Of a DNA stretch of 31,581 nucleotides, positions 30,463 through 31,581 are shown piece after piece. Every line of letters starts with the position of its first letter. Position 1 is the first letter of the stretch. The stretch is from a virus: the IMG/VR virus record IMGVR_UViG_3300017751_000111, positions 1-31,581 of that record; one strand, given 5' to 3'. The notes below the pieces were generated by a model. That model did no database searches. It saw nothing but the letters and a program-made list of their open reading frames with translations, and was not told the origin of the DNA. The position numbers and the translations under genes are program-made.

Positions 30463-31581
30463 ATGGAAAATAACGCACTACAAGCAGATTACAGTAATTG
30501 GGAAGCTGGAAAACAATACCCAGAATGGATGGATGAAATATCCTTAGCAACAATCTCTAAAGGTTATTTATTACCTGGGGAAACCGTTAAAGCAGCCTAT
30601 AGAAGAGTTTCAAATGCAGCTGCTACTAGACTTAAAAAACCAGAATTATCAAATAAGTTCTTTAAACTTATGTGGAATGGTTGGTTAGGTTTAGCATCTC
30701 CTGTTTTATCTAATATGGGGACTGATCGTGGTTTACCAATTTCATGTTTTGGGGTTGATACCCCTGATTCTATACGTGGTATAGGGTTAACAAACGCAGA
30801 ATTAATGAAGTTAACAGCAGCCGGTGGTGGTGTAGGTATTTCATTATCTCGTATTAGAGAACGCGGAACTGAAATTACGGGTAATGGTAAAAGTGAAGGT
30901 GTAGTACCTTGGGCTAAAATTTATGATTCATCAATTATTGCTACTAACCAAGGCAATGTTCGTAGGGGAGCAGCATCTGTTAATTTAGATATTGAACATG
31001 GGGATATTGATGAATTCTTACAAATTCGTAGACCTAAAGGTGACCCTAATAGACAGTGCTTAAATCTCCACCAGTGTGTAGTTGTAGGTGATTCATTTAT
31101 GAGAAAATTAGAAGCTAGAGATCCCGAATCAATGAATAGATGGGCTACAGTTTTAAAATCAAGAATGGAAACTGGAGAACCTTATATCATGTATAAGGAT
31201 AATGTTAATAAAGATAATCCAATTGCATATAGATTAAATAATTTGGATGTAACAATGACTAATATATGCTCTGAAATTACATTATTTACAGATGAGGAGC
31301 ACAGTTTTATTTGCTGTTTATCTTCTATGAATTTAGCAAAGTACGAAGAATGGAAAGACACAGATGCCGTTGAATTAGCTACTTGGTTTTTAGATGGTGT
31401 AATGCAAGAATTTATTGATAAATCTAATGGGAAAGATTCATTAAAAAGAACCCACTACCATGCTAAAAAAGGTAGAGCATTAGGTTTAGGTGTGATGGGT
31501 TGGCATACATTCTTACAACAGAAAAATTTACCATTTAATTCAATTGCTTCAACTGCTTGGACTCATACAATTTTTAGTGAT
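30463..31581 (+). CDS. nrdA: Class I ribonucleotide reductase large subunit (3'-truncated by window)
   Basis: The frame opens with ATG at 30463 (MENNALQADYSNW) and stays open for 373 codons to the window edge. It shows SNMGTDRGLPISC (redox Cys 95), TAAGGGVGISLSRIRERG, the active-site NICSE (Asn 267, thiyl Cys 269, Glu 271), and the second redox Cys at 284 or 285 (FICCLSSMNLA). There is no room for the N-terminal ATP-cone of E. coli NrdA, so it lacks that allosteric activity switch. The start is supported by the 4-base distance to nrdB. The end of the gene lies outside the window. Confidence 0.92.
   Translation, partial: MENNALQADYSNWEAGKQYPEWMDEISLATISKGYLLPGETVKAAYRRVSNAAATRLKKPELSNKFFKLMWNGWLGLASPVLSNMGTDRGLPISCFGVDTPDSIRGIGLTNAELMKLTAAGGGVGISLSRIRERGTEITGNGKSEGVVPWAKIYDSSIIATNQGNVRRGAASVNLDIEHGDIDEFLQIRRPKGDPNRQCLNLHQCVVVGDSFMRKLEARDPESMNRWATVLKSRMETGEPYIMYKDNVNKDNPIAYRLNNLDVTMTNICSEITLFTDEEHSFICCLSSMNLAKYEEWKDTDAVELATWFLDGVMQEFIDKSNGKDSLKRTHYHAKKGRALGLGVMGWHTFLQQKNLPFNSIASTAWTHTIFSD

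Overview
The window is a stretch of a low-GC, strictly co-directional (all + strand) genome of a T4-like contractile-tailed phage. It carries a recognisable T4-type tail set (sheath gp18, tube gp19, a gp26-like tail chaperone, tape measure, tube-initiator-like protein, gp53, hub) followed by a T4-type replication and nucleotide set (gp32, UvsX, RNase H, gp41, NrdB, NrdA). No tRNA, integrase, IS element or CRISPR array was seen. Start codons are preceded by A-rich leaders with almost no Shine-Dalgarno sequence. That is typical of Bacteroidota, so I infer a Bacteroidota (probably flavobacterial) host. This is an inference, not a direct observation.

Layout. (1) 1-9059, adhesion and modification island: the 3' part of a very long Gly/Ser/Thr-rich collagen-like fibre gene with 72-bp internal repeats, a GAMT/RMT2-like methyltransferase, a beta-rich probable structural protein, then four tightly coupled genes: a three-part glycosyltransferase fusion, a GT4 glycosyltransferase, an FkbM methyltransferase and a TibC/BAHT-like protein O-heptosyltransferase with a four-Cys finger. 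(2) 9060-23217, tail morphogenesis: a small coiled-coil protein, sheath with a large repetitive insertion, tube, terminator, chaperone with a probable programmed frameshift, tape measure, a small Asn/Pro-rich protein, tube initiator/baseplate protein, gp53-like LysM protein, a hub fused to a DUF5675-like domain, and an unknown conserved-looking protein. A recurrent TATTTATA motif stands before most units in the first part of this block. (3) 23282-31581, replication and dNTP supply: a compact family-A-like DNA polymerase, a small unknown protein, ssDNA-binding protein, UvsX, 5'-3' exonuclease, replicative helicase, and both class I ribonucleotide reductase subunits (the large one cut by the window end).

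How they fit together. Region 1 looks like a self-contained kit for building a Ser/Thr-rich fibre and decorating it with methylated sugars. Region 2 builds the contractile tail. Region 3 copies DNA and makes dNTPs. The most interesting points are the proposed fibre glycosylation system, the +1 or -2 frameshift at a T7 run in the tail chaperone gene just before the tape measure, the TATTTATA signal (exactly the reverse complement of the T4 late promoter), the family-A-like polymerase in a T4-type setting, and GUUAU/AUG elements near starts of several genes that recall T4 RegA operators.
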